A stretch of 64,000 nt of DNA from Rhodococcus sp. OK519 (GCF_003051005.1 NZ_QAOW01000008.1:62001-126000); one strand, 5' to 3'; shown: positions 26,927-36,387, counted from the first letter of the stretch. The notes: generated from the sequence alone by a model not told the origin. Numbers and translations: made by a program.

Positions 26927-28429
26927 GTGGTCGACTCCAAGAGTGGTATCCGCGAAATCGGACTCGCTGCGCACAGCGCAGGAGTCCAGCGCCTGCTGTC
27001 CAGCTACCGGGCGATCCCGCCGGACGCCAACGTGCGCCTGGCGAAGAAGACCTCCAATCTGTTTCGCGCGCGGGCGAAGAGCAACGCCCCGGGGCTGGAC
27101 GTGTCCGGGCTCGGCGCCGTCATCTCAGTGGACCCCGACGCCCGCACCGCCGACGTCCAGGGCATGTGCACGTACGAGAACCTGGTGGCGGCAACCCTGC
27201 CCTACGGGCTGGCCCCGCTCGTGGTCCCCCAGCTCAAGACCATCACCCTCGGCGGCGCGGTCACCGGCCTCGGCATCGAGTCCACATCGTTCCGCAACGG
27301 ACTGCCGCACGAATCGGTTCTCGAGATCGACGTCCTCACCGGCGGCGGCGAGATCGTCACCGCCACCCCCGACAACGAGCACGCGGACCTCTTTCGTTCC
27401 TTCCCGAACTCCTATGGAACCCTGGGATATTCGACGCGAATCCGCATCGAACTCGAACCCGTGAAAAGGTATGTCGCGCTCCGCCACCTGCGCTTCACCG
27501 ACCTCGGGCAACTGCAGCGGACGATGGACCGGATCGTCCTCGAACGGGTGTGGGACGGCATCGCGGTCGACTACCTCGACGGCACGGTCTTCACCGCCAC
27601 CGAGGCGTATCTGACCCTGGGCGTGCAGACCGACGAGCCCGGCCCGGTGAGCGACTACACCGACATGGACATCTACTACCGGTCCATCCAGCACGAGTCG
27701 GTCAACCATCCCAAGAGCGACCGTCTCACCATCCATGACTATCTGTGGCGCTGGGATACCGACTGGTTCTGGTGCTCTCGCGCCTTCGGTACCCAGAATC
27801 CGAAGATCCGCCGGTTCTGGCCGAAGCGCTACCTCCGCAGCAGTTTCTATTGGAAGCTCATCGGTCTCGACCAGAAGTACGACATCGGGGACCGCCTCGA
27901 GGCCAGGAAGGGACTGCCGCCGCGCGAGCGCGTCGTGCAGGACGTCGAGGTTCCCCTGGACAACTGTGAACACTTCCTCGACTGGTTCCTCGACGAGATC
28001 CCGATCGAACCGCTGTGGTTGTGCCCGTTGCGCCTTCGCGAGCCCGCCCATCCGGCCGCCGACCCCGATCGGCCCGGTCACGAGGCCGCACCGCGGCCCG
28101 GTCACGAGGCCGCACCGCGGCCCGGTCACGAGGCCGCACCGCGGCCGTGGCCCATGTATCCCCTCGAGCCCAGCCGCACCTACGTCAACATCGGATTCTG
28201 GTCCTCGGTGCCGATCGTGCCCGGCCAACCCGTCGGCGCGGCCAACCGTCTGATCGAGAAGAAGGTCAGCGAACTCGACGGCCACAAGTCGCTCTACTCC
28301 GAGTCGTTCTACGACGAGGACGAATTCACGCTGCTCTACGGCGGCGACCACTATCCACAGATCAAGAAGCGATACGACCCCGATTCACGTCTCCTGGACC
28401 TCTATTCGAAGGCGGTGCAACGAAAGTGA
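26927..28429 (+). CDS. tmsA: FAD-dependent oxidoreductase, tuberculostearic acid synthesis
   Basis: A 500-residue FAD-binding (PCMH/D-lactate dehydrogenase-like) protein related to delta-24 sterol reductases. The FAD-domain segment LVVPQLKTITLGGAVTGLGIES lies near residues 98-118 (quoted in part). Together with the next gene it matches Rv3719-Rv3720 and the TmsA/BfaA-TmsB/BfaB pair, where TmsA reduces the 10-methylene fatty acyl chain made by TmsB to a 10-methyl chain. The GTG start is at 26927. An insert at about residues 381-405 is made of three perfect 24-base repeats (RPGHEAAP units). The stop overlaps the tmsB start (GTGA). Confidence 0.88.
   Translation: MVDSKSGIREIGLAAHSAGVQRLLSSYRAIPPDANVRLAKKTSNLFRARAKSNAPGLDVSGLGAVISVDPDARTADVQGMCTYENLVAATLPYGLAPLVVPQLKTITLGGAVTGLGIESTSFRNGLPHESVLEIDVLTGGGEIVTATPDNEHADLFRSFPNSYGTLGYSTRIRIELEPVKRYVALRHLRFTDLGQLQRTMDRIVLERVWDGIAVDYLDGTVFTATEAYLTLGVQTDEPGPVSDYTDMDIYYRSIQHESVNHPKSDRLTIHDYLWRWDTDWFWCSRAFGTQNPKIRRFWPKRYLRSSFYWKLIGLDQKYDIGDRLEARKGLPPRERVVQDVEVPLDNCEHFLDWFLDEIPIEPLWLCPLRLREPAHPAADPDRPGHEAAPRPGHEAAPRPGHEAAPRPWPMYPLEPSRTYVNIGFWSSVPIVPGQPVGAANRLIEKKVSELDGHKSLYSESFYDEDEFTLLYGGDHYPQIKKRYDPDSRLLDLYSKAVQRK
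28070..28141 (+). repeat. Three perfect 24-bp tandem repeats in tmsA
   Basis: Three identical 24-base copies (28070-28093, 28094-28117, 28118-28141) plus the first bases of a fourth. They keep the frame and add eight residues each (RPGHEAAP). They sit in the C-terminal half of TmsA, shortly before a conserved-looking TYVNIGFWSS segment. Confidence 0.95.
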
Positions 28430-29724
28430 CGACTCTCAAAGCGAAATCCGACCCGCAGAAACTCACCATTGCGGAAATCGTGGACACCGTCTCCGACGGC
28501 CGGATTCCGCTGCGCTTCACCGCCTACGACGGGAGCGCCACCGGCCCGGAGGACGCGTCGCTCGGCCTGCATCTCGCCTCGATCCGCGGCACCACCTACC
28601 TGGCCACCGCGCCGGGCGACCTCGGCATGGCCCGCGCCTACGTCTCCGGCGACCTCGAGGCGGTCGGGGTACACCCGGGTGATCCGTACGAGATACTCCG
28701 GGCGATGACCGACCTGCATTTCCACCGCCCGTCGGCGAAGGAACTGGCAGCCATCACCCGATCCATCGGCTGGGACAATCTACGTCCGATCGCGCCGCCG
28801 CCGCAGGAGCATCTGCCGCGGTGGCGTCGATTCGCGGAAGGCCTGCGGCACTCCAAGACTCGCGATGCCGAGGTGATCCACCACCACTACGACGTCTCCA
28901 ATACCTTCTACGAGTACGTACTCGGCCCATCCATGACGTACACGTGCGCCGCGTACGAGTCCGAGGACCAGAGCCTCGAGGATGCCCAGGAGAACAAGTA
29001 TCGCCTGGTGTTCGAGAAGCTGGGGCTGAAGGAAGGCGACCGACTCCTCGACATCGGCTGCGGCTGGGGCGGAATGGTCCGGTACGCCGCGCGGCGGGGC
29101 GTCAAGGTGATCGGTGCGACGCTGTCTCGCGAGCAGGCCGAGTGGGCGCAGGCAGCAATCCGCGAGGAGGGTCTCGCGGACCTCGCCGAGGTCCGCTTCT
29201 CCGACTATCGCGACGTACCCGAGACCGGGTTCGACGCCGTGTCGTCGATCGGCCTCACCGAGCACATCGGCGTGCACAACTACCCGTCGTACTTCGGCTT
29301 CATGAAGGACAAGCTGCGGGTCGGCGGCAGGATGCTCAACCACTGCATCACCCGCCCGGGCAACCGGGGCGGCGCAAAGGCCGGCCACTTCATCGACCGG
29401 TACATCTTCCCGGACGGCGAGCTCACGGGATCGGGCCGGATCATCAGCGAGATCCAGAACGTGGGCCTCGAGGTGCGGCACGAGGAGAACCTGCGCGAGC
29501 ACTACGCGCTCACCCTGGCCGGGTGGTGCCAGAACCTGGTCGACAACTGGGACAAGTGCGTCGCCGAGGTCGGCGAGGGCACAGCAAAGGTGTGGGGCCT
29601 GTACATGGCCGGCTCGCGTCTCGGCTTCGAGCGCAACGTCGTGCAGCTCCATCAGGTGCTCGCCGTCAAGCTCGGACCGAACGGAGAGGCGGACGTGCCG
29701 CTGCGTCCGTGGTGGAAGGGCTGA
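28426..29724 (+). CDS. tmsB: Cyclopropane-synthase-type SAM methyltransferase, 10-methylene formation
   Basis: A 432-residue mycolic/cyclopropane synthase-family enzyme. The SAM motif LLDIGCGWGG is at about residues 207-216, preceded by VIHHHYDVSNTFYEY and YTCAAYE, which hold the substrate/bicarbonate-site residues, and followed by EHIGVHNY. It has the N-terminal extension of TmsB proteins. It should methylenate C10 of oleoyl chains in phospholipids. The GTG start overlaps the tmsA stop. A third gene, tmsC, is not visible after it; a terminator follows directly. Confidence 0.88.
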   Translation: MTTLKAKSDPQKLTIAEIVDTVSDGRIPLRFTAYDGSATGPEDASLGLHLASIRGTTYLATAPGDLGMARAYVSGDLEAVGVHPGDPYEILRAMTDLHFHRPSAKELAAITRSIGWDNLRPIAPPPQEHLPRWRRFAEGLRHSKTRDAEVIHHHYDVSNTFYEYVLGPSMTYTCAAYESEDQSLEDAQENKYRLVFEKLGLKEGDRLLDIGCGWGGMVRYAARRGVKVIGATLSREQAEWAQAAIREEGLADLAEVRFSDYRDVPETGFDAVSSIGLTEHIGVHNYPSYFGFMKDKLRVGGRMLNHCITRPGNRGGAKAGHFIDRYIFPDGELTGSGRIISEIQNVGLEVRHEENLREHYALTLAGWCQNLVDNWDKCVAEVGEGTAKVWGLYMAGSRLGFERNVVQLHQVLAVKLGPNGEADVPLRPWWKG

Positions 29725-29750
29725 TCCCGGCACCCCCACCCCTGGCATCC

Positions 29751-29784
29751 CGGTGCCCGTCGTCCTCCCGGACGGCGGGCACCG
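29751..29784. terminator. Hairpin terminator between tmsB and IclR
   Basis: A 15-bp stem with a single wobble pair (29751-29765 with 29770-29784) closes a TCCC loop, between two converging genes. Confidence 0.75.
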
Positions 29785-30552
29785 TCACGTGGTGCGCGCC
29801 TCCGCATCCACCTGACGCGCCGCGCGCTCGATCGCCGCGGCCGCTCGTTGCACTGCCTCGGCCATCCGCCGGTCGTTGACGATGCGGTCGAGCGGACCAC
29901 AGATCGAGATAGCGGCGGGCTTGGGGATGCCCCGTGATATCGATGCACCGATACAACCGAGATCCGGAACTGACATGCCCCGGTCGTACGTGATGCCCTC
30001 GGCCAGGGCACGATCCAGTTCGGCCTCGAGAGCCTTCCGCCCACCCACGACGCCGGCCTCGAGGTGCGCGAAGACCGGCTGGTCGAACAGCTCACGCGGC
30101 AATCTCATGAGCAGCGCCTTCCCGACCGCCGAGCGATGCGCCGGATACCGGCCGCCGAGGCGCGACGGCACATTCGCGCCGAAGGTACCCGAGAGCTTCT
30201 CCCAGTAGATGGTGTCGGCGCCGTCGAGAATCGCGAGATGGACGACGGCGCCGGTGGACCGGTGCAGATCCTGAAGGATCGGCAGCGATGCCCGGTGGAA
30301 CCAGTGGTTGCGGACCGCTCGCGAACCCAGCTCGAACAGGCGCACCCCCAGCTCGTACCGCGACCCGACCCGGTTGAGCCAGCGCATCGCCACCATCTTC
30401 TCGAGCAGTCGGTGCGCCGAAGAGCTGGGGATTCCGGTGAGACGGGTCGTTTCGCTCAGCGTCAGATAGCCGTTGTCGTCGAGCGCCTCGAGCACCAGCT
30501 CGATTCTGTCGAGCATCGACGTGGCCGGAGCCTGTTCACGGTCATCTGGCAC
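29785..30552 (-). CDS. IclR-family transcriptional regulator
   Basis: A 255-residue IclR protein: winged helix near residues 12-70 (TLSETTRLTGIPSSSAHRLLE) and GAF-like effector domain with YPAHRSAVGKALL and a C-terminal ISICGPLDRI. The GTG at 30552 has GAGAGG 8 bases upstream. It follows the SDR gene at 30579 by 26 bases, so it probably belongs to the same transcript and regulates the SDR/esterase/monooxygenase genes upstream. Confidence 0.88.
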   Translation of the reverse strand: MPDDREQAPATSMLDRIELVLEALDDNGYLTLSETTRLTGIPSSSAHRLLEKMVAMRWLNRVGSRYELGVRLFELGSRAVRNHWFHRASLPILQDLHRSTGAVVHLAILDGADTIYWEKLSGTFGANVPSRLGGRYPAHRSAVGKALLMRLPRELFDQPVFAHLEAGVVGGRKALEAELDRALAEGITYDRGMSVPDLGCIGASISRGIPKPAAISICGPLDRIVNDRRMAEAVQRAAAAIERAARQVDAEARTT

Positions 30553-30578
30553 GGCCGCGTCCTCTCTGCTAGGGCAGG

Positions 30579-31352
30579 TCAGACACCGAATCCACCTGAC
30601 ACCGAGATCTGCTGCCCCGAAATATAGTTGGCCTGCTCCGACGCGAGGAAGACGGCTGCCGAACCGATGTCGGCAGGCTTGCCCCAGCGCTTCAACGGAA
30701 CGAGCTTCTGCACCTCCCGGGTCCACTCCTCGTCGAACACGCCCTGGGCCTGAAGTTCGAGGAACATTCCGGCCTCGATCACGCCGACCAGCACCGAGTT
30801 GGCGCGGACGCCGTGGACGCCCTCCTCCTTCGCGATGCCGCGGACCAGCGCCTCGTTGGCCGCCTTCGGAATCACCGACAACCCGTCCAGCTCGGGGAAC
30901 CAGTGGTCACCGGCCGAACCGAGGTGGACGATCGAGCCCCCACCGTGCTCCTTGAAGTGCGGCAGCACGGCGTGAACGGCCGTGTACATGCCCAGGGTCT
31001 CGATCTCGACGGACCGGCGGTACTGGGCCGGCGTGGTCTCGGCGACCGTGATCTGCTCGACCACCGGGCCTGCGCCCCACACGAGTGTGTGCACCCGGCC
31101 GTGCTCGGCGACGACGTCGTCGAGCAGGCTTGCGACAGCCGCCTCGTCGCGGACGTCGATCTGATGCGCGCTCGCCTTCACACCGAGCGCACGCAGTTCG
31201 GTGACGGTTTCCTCGGCCACGTCGCGCTTGGAGTTGTAGCAGACCGCGACCGCCGTTCCGGCGCGGGCGAACTCGTACGCGACGCCCCGCCCGATTCCAC
31301 CGCTGCCGCCGAAGATCAGGGCCGCCCCATCGGGAAAAGTCAACGCCAGCAT
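30579..31352 (-). CDS. Short-chain dehydrogenase/reductase (SDR)
   Basis: A 257-residue classical SDR. The cofactor motif GGSGGIGRGVA is near residues 15-25. The catalytic region is altered: the serine position reads HLGSAGD, and the usual YxxxK appears as SVIPKAANEA, with Ile-Pro instead of the tyrosine context, so the active-site tyrosine is not evident. The C-terminal block NYISGQQISVSGGFGV is standard. It may be a non-canonical or inactive SDR. Genes on both sides point to steroid or lipid catabolism. Confidence 0.82.
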   Translation of the reverse strand: MLALTFPDGAALIFGGSGGIGRGVAYEFARAGTAVAVCYNSKRDVAEETVTELRALGVKASAHQIDVRDEAAVASLLDDVVAEHGRVHTLVWGAGPVVEQITVAETTPAQYRRSVEIETLGMYTAVHAVLPHFKEHGGGSIVHLGSAGDHWFPELDGLSVIPKAANEALVRGIAKEEGVHGVRANSVLVGVIEAGMFLELQAQGVFDEEWTREVQKLVPLKRWGKPADIGSAAVFLASEQANYISGQQISVSGGFGV

Positions 31353-31509
31353 GGTGATTCTCCGTTCTCGTGGAACCGCGCCCGCCGAACGTCGGGCGCG
31401 GCGCAGCCCGGAACACTGTGTCCCGGGCCACACCGGGAGAACCTAGTGGCGGATCGGAAACCCGCCCAGGGTTCGTCCCGCCTCACGAGAAACCGCAGAT
31501 CACGACGGG

Positions 31510-32292
31510 TCAGCCCGCGAGCCTGCCGACGTTCGGGAAGTTCGACACCTCCCACCCACCGTCGACGACCAGGCTGGTACCGGTGACGTAGTTGGCGTCC
31601 TCACTCGCCAGGTAGAGGCACGGGCCTGCTACCTGATCGGGAACAGCCGCCACCCCGAGCGGGATCCGCGCGAGGAACATCTCCCGGGCCGGCACGTATC
31701 CCATCACGGGGGCCACCAGCGGGGTGTCGACCAGACCGGGCAACACCGCGTTGACCCGGATCCCGTCGGGCGCCAGTTCGAGTGCGGCGTTCTTGCTGAA
31801 CATTTCCACCCCGGCCTTGCCGGTGGAGTACGGGCTTCCACCCACCATCGGCATCCGCGCGTTGATCGAGGCGACGTTCACGATGGCGCCGCCCCTGCCA
31901 CCCGCACGCATGTGCCTGGCCTCGTGCTTGGTGCACAGGAACACGCCCTTCTGCACCAGGTCGACTGTGAAGTCCCAGTCCCGCTCGTCGAGGTCGACGA
32001 TCGGGCCCACCCGTGACGCTCCCGCCACATTGAAGGCCAGGTCGAGCGAGCCGAATCGCTCTACCCCGGCACCGAGGGCTGCTTCGATCTCGGGTTCTCT
32101 CGTGACGTCCGCGCGGTGGGCGGCAAAGGCCGTACCGAGTTCGTCCGCCATCGCCGCGAGCGACTGTTCGGCCACGTCGATGCCCACCACGTTCGCGCCC
32201 TCGGCCACGAGACGGCGGGTGATTGCCGCGCCGATGCCGGACGCTGCGCCGGTGACGACCGCAGTCTTGCCGGAAAATCTGGATTCGATCAT
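31510..32292 (-). CDS. Short-chain dehydrogenase/reductase (SDR)
   Basis: A 260-residue SDR with intact motifs: GAASGIGAAI for NAD(P) binding (about residues 16-25), NVAG, the catalytic serine in NVASINARM and YSTGK (Tyr/Lys). The acidic residue at the end of the second strand (GIDVAEQS) favours NAD. It probably oxidises a secondary alcohol. It follows the esterase gene on the same strand by 79 bases. Confidence 0.9.
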   Translation of the reverse strand: MIESRFSGKTAVVTGAASGIGAAITRRLVAEGANVVGIDVAEQSLAAMADELGTAFAAHRADVTREPEIEAALGAGVERFGSLDLAFNVAGASRVGPIVDLDERDWDFTVDLVQKGVFLCTKHEARHMRAGGRGGAIVNVASINARMPMVGGSPYSTGKAGVEMFSKNAALELAPDGIRVNAVLPGLVDTPLVAPVMGYVPAREMFLARIPLGVAAVPDQVAGPCLYLASEDANYVTGTSLVVDGGWEVSNFPNVGRLAG

Positions 32293-32371
32293 GCTTCCGT
32301 ACCCTTTCCTGGATTCGTCGAGCCGGGAGATGTCCGGCGAGGCAATCGGATCCGAGTGCGCGCCACCCAAG

Positions 32372-33550
32372 TCACGCAATCACCCCGAATGTGGCGCGCA
32401 GGTAGGCATCTGCCCGTTCCGACCCGATGATTCCCGGCGCCATCTTGTTCATCGCATAGGCGAAGGTCACCCGCCGGTCGAGGTCGTTGACGACGAACGA
32501 CCCGCCGACACCGGTCCACCAGCAGACCCGCCCTCCGGGAACCGCGGGGGCGCTCTGCGGGTGCGGCAGTCCGTAGCCGATCCCGAATCGCAACGGAGCC
32601 ATGAGGGCCAGGTCCAGTCCGTCCGCCTGCTGTCGGAAAATCGCATCGATCGTCTTGCTCGACAGCCAGTTCCGACCGTCGAGCACGCCCGAGTTCGACA
32701 CGATCGATTGCAGCCGGGCAATCGATCGCGCGTTGCCGTGACCGTTGACAGCGCCGATCTCGGCCTGCCGCCACCCCGCCTCCGACGTGCGCGTGTAATC
32801 GAGCAGCGGCGAGGTCAACGTCTTGATCATGACGCTGTCCGGGTCGAGAGCAGACATGTCGAACTCGGCCGGCGGCGGCGGCACGATCGGAGCGATCCGA
32901 TCGAAGTGCTCCGGGTCGGTCCCGATGTGGAAGTCCGCACCGAGCGGTCCGGCGAGTTCCTCGGCGAAGAAGCGGCCCAGCGTGCGCCCGTCGACGCGGC
33001 GGATCACCTCGCCGATCAAATGGCCGTAGTTGATCGCGTGGTAGCCGGACGCGGTGCCCGGCTCCCACCACGGCGCCTGCCCGGCCAACCGGGCGGCTGC
33101 GGACTCATGGTCGTAGATGTCCGCAAGTTCGATCGGCCGCTCCCACCCCGAAACTCCCGAGGTGTGGGCGAGCAGGTGCCGAACCTCGATGCCCGCCTTG
33201 CCGTTCGCGGCGAACTCCGGCCAGTAGTGCGCCACCTTCTGATCGAGATCCAAGAGTCCGCGGTCGACCAGGAGAAGTGCACTGACCGCCGTCATCGTCT
33301 TGGTGATGGAGAAGACATTGACGAGGGTGTCGCGTTCCCAGGCGCTCGTGCGTCCGGCGTCGGTGTACCCACCCCAGATGTCGACGACCGGCTCACCTTC
33401 GACGGTCACACAGATCGAAGCGCCCAGTTCCTCCCCGGCGGCGAGCATGCGTTCGAGCTCGTGACGGACCGGCTCGAAGTCTGCCCTGCACAGTCCCTGC
33501 GTGCCGGACGTCGACGCCGTGGTCGTGGTCGTCATCGTTCGAGCCTTCAT
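32372..33550 (-). CDS. Beta-lactamase-fold serine hydrolase (esterase)
   Basis: A 392-residue class C beta-lactamase/EstB-type hydrolase. The catalytic SxxK is FSITKTM (about residues 80-86), and a tyrosine motif YHAINYGHL corresponds to YxN. There is no signal peptide, so it is intracellular and more likely an esterase or lactone hydrolase than a beta-lactamase. The ATG at 33550 overlaps the monooxygenase stop (ATGA), which fits hydrolysis of an ester or lactone made by that Baeyer-Villiger-type enzyme. Confidence 0.87.
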   Translation of the reverse strand: MKARTMTTTTTASTSGTQGLCRADFEPVRHELERMLAAGEELGASICVTVEGEPVVDIWGGYTDAGRTSAWERDTLVNVFSITKTMTAVSALLLVDRGLLDLDQKVAHYWPEFAANGKAGIEVRHLLAHTSGVSGWERPIELADIYDHESAAARLAGQAPWWEPGTASGYHAINYGHLIGEVIRRVDGRTLGRFFAEELAGPLGADFHIGTDPEHFDRIAPIVPPPPAEFDMSALDPDSVMIKTLTSPLLDYTRTSEAGWRQAEIGAVNGHGNARSIARLQSIVSNSGVLDGRNWLSSKTIDAIFRQQADGLDLALMAPLRFGIGYGLPHPQSAPAVPGGRVCWWTGVGGSFVVNDLDRRVTFAYAMNKMAPGIIGSERADAYLRATFGVIA

Positions 33551-34914
33551 GCGTCCAGCAACGCGCGCGCCGGCACCGGAAGTTGGTTGCCTGCAGCATC
33601 GGCACGCTTGCGACCCGCCTCGATCTCCTTCGTGATCTCACGCACGTAGCGGTCGAAGTCGAGCTGGATGGTGTGGCGCGGGGAGTTGTAGAACGGGCCG
33701 AGGTTGTAGGCCTCGTCGGCGGCGATGGTGCCGTGCATCTCGGCGTGAGTCGGCAACCGGTAGGCGCCGGTGAGATACGCCGCAAGCAGCTTGCTCTGCT
33801 GTTCGGCGAAGTTGACGAGCGTCGGCATCGTCTGCGCCAGGCCCATGAAGAAGAGGTTGTCGATGCCCGGCTTGATCATTCGCTTGAACAGGGGGAGGCG
33901 ATGCTCGCGGTCCGGCAACAGGTTCGAATCGGTGAAGAAGGGGAAGCTGATGTTGTATCCGGTGGCGCAGACGATCACGTCCACGTCCTCGACGCTGCCG
34001 TCGGCGAAGCGAACCTGCTTACCCTCCAGTGCCGCGATGGCGGGCTTGAAGGCGATGTCACCCGAACCGGCGCGGCCCAGGAATTCGCCACTGCAACTCG
34101 GGTGCGCCTCGAACGGACGGTGGTCCGGACGCGGCAGCCCGTAGCCCTCCATCGGGCCGAGCGTCTTGTTCAGGAAGCGCCGGCTGAGGGCCATCCGCAG
34201 CTTGCGCGGCATCCACGCGGGGGCGATCTCCTTGTCCCCGGCCTTGCCGTTGACGTACTTGGGCATGACCCAGACGCCACGACGGGCCGAGACGGTGAGC
34301 TTGTTCGTCAGATAACGCTGGGACAGTTCGGAAGCGATGTCGAGGCCGGAGTTGCCCATGCCGACGACGACGACGTTCTTGCCCCGCATGTCGATCGGAT
34401 CGAAGGGGTCGTTGTAGGCGTGGCTGTGCATGAGCACCCCGTCGAACTCACCGGGATACTCGGGAAGACGGGGGTCCCAGTGATGCCCGTTCGCGACCAC
34501 CAGCGCGTCGTAGGTGCGCCGTTCACCCGTGCTCAACGTGACATCCCACAGCCCCTCCGCAGTGCGCTCGGCCGCGACGACCTTGGTGTTGAAGGTGATC
34601 TTCTCGCGCAGACCGAAGTGGTCCACGTAGTCCCTGAAGTACTGGAACAGCAGCGAATGATGCGGAAAGTCGGGCCACTCCGCGGGGACGGGAAAATCCT
34701 CGTACGCCAGGCGCCACTTCGACGTGTCGATATGCAGGCTCTGGTAGCACGCGGACATCCCGTTCGGGTTCTTGTAGTACCAGTTGCCGCCGACCTCGTC
34801 CGATGCCTCGAAGCAATCGAACGGGATGCGGTGGTCCTGTAGTCGTTTCGCAACGGTGATACCGGAGGGGCCGGCACCGATGATGCAGGTCACGGGCAGC
34901 TTGGACGAGCTCAT
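33547..34914 (-). CDS. Flavin-containing/Baeyer-Villiger-type monooxygenase
   Basis: A 455-residue class B flavoprotein monooxygenase. The FAD motif IIGAGPSGITVAK lies at residues 11-23, EVGGNWYY follows, and the NADPH motif VVGMGNSGLDIA is near 194-205. The segment between them, NGHHWDPRLPEYPG, resembles the FMO signature (FxGxxxHxxx(Y/F)). Such enzymes insert oxygen into ketones (giving esters) or oxidise heteroatoms. The ATG at 34914 is in normal FMO position. It is divergent from a TetR gene and heads a four- or five-gene operon that runs to IclR. Confidence 0.9.
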   Translation of the reverse strand: MSSSKLPVTCIIGAGPSGITVAKRLQDHRIPFDCFEASDEVGGNWYYKNPNGMSACYQSLHIDTSKWRLAYEDFPVPAEWPDFPHHSLLFQYFRDYVDHFGLREKITFNTKVVAAERTAEGLWDVTLSTGERRTYDALVVANGHHWDPRLPEYPGEFDGVLMHSHAYNDPFDPIDMRGKNVVVVGMGNSGLDIASELSQRYLTNKLTVSARRGVWVMPKYVNGKAGDKEIAPAWMPRKLRMALSRRFLNKTLGPMEGYGLPRPDHRPFEAHPSCSGEFLGRAGSGDIAFKPAIAALEGKQVRFADGSVEDVDVIVCATGYNISFPFFTDSNLLPDREHRLPLFKRMIKPGIDNLFFMGLAQTMPTLVNFAEQQSKLLAAYLTGAYRLPTHAEMHGTIAADEAYNLGPFYNSPRHTIQLDFDRYVREITKEIEAGRKRADAAGNQLPVPARALLDA

Positions 34915-35040
34915 GTCGCTCTCTTTCTGTGTACTGGGTCGGCCACGAGGTCTGTCTTCGCGACAGCCCGAAGGCCCGATCGGCCGTGGTCGTACTGCGG
35001 ACACCCGGAAACCGATCTGTGATTCGCGGCACAGAGTATT

Positions 35041-35086
35041 CATTCACTGACACTGTGTCAATCAACTGACATGGCGACAGTGAATG
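35041..35086. promoter_or_regulatory. Nested palindromes, probable TetR operator
   Basis: CATTCACTG (35041-35049) and CAGTGAATG (35078-35086) are inverted copies, and the 13-base palindrome TGACACTGTGTCA (35048-35060) lies between them. They occupy the divergent spacer between the monooxygenase gene and the TetR gene at 35126. Confidence 0.6.
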
Positions 35087-35125
35087 TCGATTTTCTGCAC
35101 GTAGAATGCGGTTGGTGAGGAGATC

Positions 35126-35761
35126 ATGAGCGCGACATCAAGCCGGCCGGTCCGACGCGGAACGCTGCGGGAGGAGCAGAAGCGGGCCACGCGCGCCAAG
35201 CTCGTGGCCGCCGCCCGCAACCAGTTCGAGTCCCGCGGCTACGCGGCAGTGACCGTCGACGAGATCGCGAGCGAAGTCGGCTGCAGCCGGGCGACCTTCT
35301 ACGTCCACTTCCCCGGCAAACTGGAAGTTCTGCAGGCGATCAGCGCCGAAGCAACCAGCGTCATGTCGTACTACGAGGATCTCGACCGAGTCCTCGAGAC
35401 GCGTTCGCGCGTCCAGTTCACGCAGTGGCTGGCACGGGTCTTCCAATGGTTCCAGGAGAACCGCCGCATGCTGCCGGCATACGACGAGGCCGTCGCACTC
35501 GAGCCCGAGTTGCGCACCGTCGCCCGCAGAGAACTCACAGCTCTTCCCAATGCCATGACGCAGTACCTCGAGCAGTGGCCGGAGGAGGATCAGGACGAGG
35601 CTCGCCTGCGCATCGAACTACTGCTGGCGCAGTTGGAGCGCTTCTTCACTCGCTGGGCGATGCAGGGCACCATCGACGTGTCCGCGGAGCGTGCCACCGC
35701 CGTCCTCACCGACATCTGGTTCCCGGCGCTGACCGAGCCGGGCCGAAACAGCGAAGGGTGA
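35126..35761 (+). CDS. TetR-family regulator
   Basis: A 211-residue TetR protein. The DNA-binding domain is at about residues 17-65 (TVDEIASEVGCSRATFYVHF), followed by a helical ligand domain. The ATG has GAGGAG 4 bases before it. It is divergent from the monooxygenase gene and next to nested palindromes, so it likely represses that operon until a ligand binds. Confidence 0.9.
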   Translation: MSATSSRPVRRGTLREEQKRATRAKLVAAARNQFESRGYAAVTVDEIASEVGCSRATFYVHFPGKLEVLQAISAEATSVMSYYEDLDRVLETRSRVQFTQWLARVFQWFQENRRMLPAYDEAVALEPELRTVARRELTALPNAMTQYLEQWPEEDQDEARLRIELLLAQLERFFTRWAMQGTIDVSAERATAVLTDIWFPALTEPGRNSEG

Positions 35762-35798
35762 GCGCCTCGGACGAACCCGGGGACGGACTACCGGCGCC

Positions 35799-36380
35799 TC
35801 ACTGATCGCCGTGGTCGTTCTCCCCCTTGATGATTGCTGCTAGCAGGTCCGCGATCCGCGCCTCGTAGAACTCCCGATCGCCGTCCGGAATCTCCGACGA
35901 CTGCAGAATCCCGCTCCCGAACAACGACCAGCCGGAGATCGCGGCGAGCACCGCCATCTGCCGGACTCGATCGTCGACGGAGACGTGCGCCGTCCGCGTG
36001 ATCGCCTCGAAGGCATCCATGTCCTCGTTCGGGATGAGATCCGAACGGCCGTGCAGATTCAGCCACGCGACGATCCGCACGTACTCGGGGTCGGCGACCC
36101 CCACCATGAACAACGCGCGTACGGCCTCCGGGAGCGAGTCGACGCCCTCGACGATCGCTGCCGACTTCTCGTGACTCCGCGCGAGCACCGCTCGAACGAC
36201 GTCGTCCTTGTTGCCGACATGCTTGTGGATCAGCCCGAGATTCACACCGGCGTCGGCCGCGAGTTCGCGCATGCTGAAGGACAACCCCTTCTCGGCGATC
36301 CGCTTGCGCGCCGCCAGCCGCACGGCTCTACGGACTTCGTCTCTGCCCCAGACCTTGCCGACCGCCTCGACTTCACTCAC
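35799..36380 (-). CDS. TetR-family regulator
   Basis: A 193-residue TetR protein with helix-turn-helix at about residues 36-60 (SMRELAADAGVNLGLIHKHVG); the HKH in the recognition helix replaces the usual YRH/YYH. The GTG at 36380 has AAGGGG upstream. It is divergent from kshA, and a near-perfect palindrome lies 7 bases in front of it, so autoregulation and control of kshA are likely. Confidence 0.88.
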   Translation of the reverse strand: MSEVEAVGKVWGRDEVRRAVRLAARKRIAEKGLSFSMRELAADAGVNLGLIHKHVGNKDDVVRAVLARSHEKSAAIVEGVDSLPEAVRALFMVGVADPEYVRIVAWLNLHGRSDLIPNEDMDAFEAITRTAHVSVDDRVRQMAVLAAISGWSLFGSGILQSSEIPDGDREFYEARIADLLAAIIKGENDHGDQ

Positions 36381-36387
36381 CCCTTGA

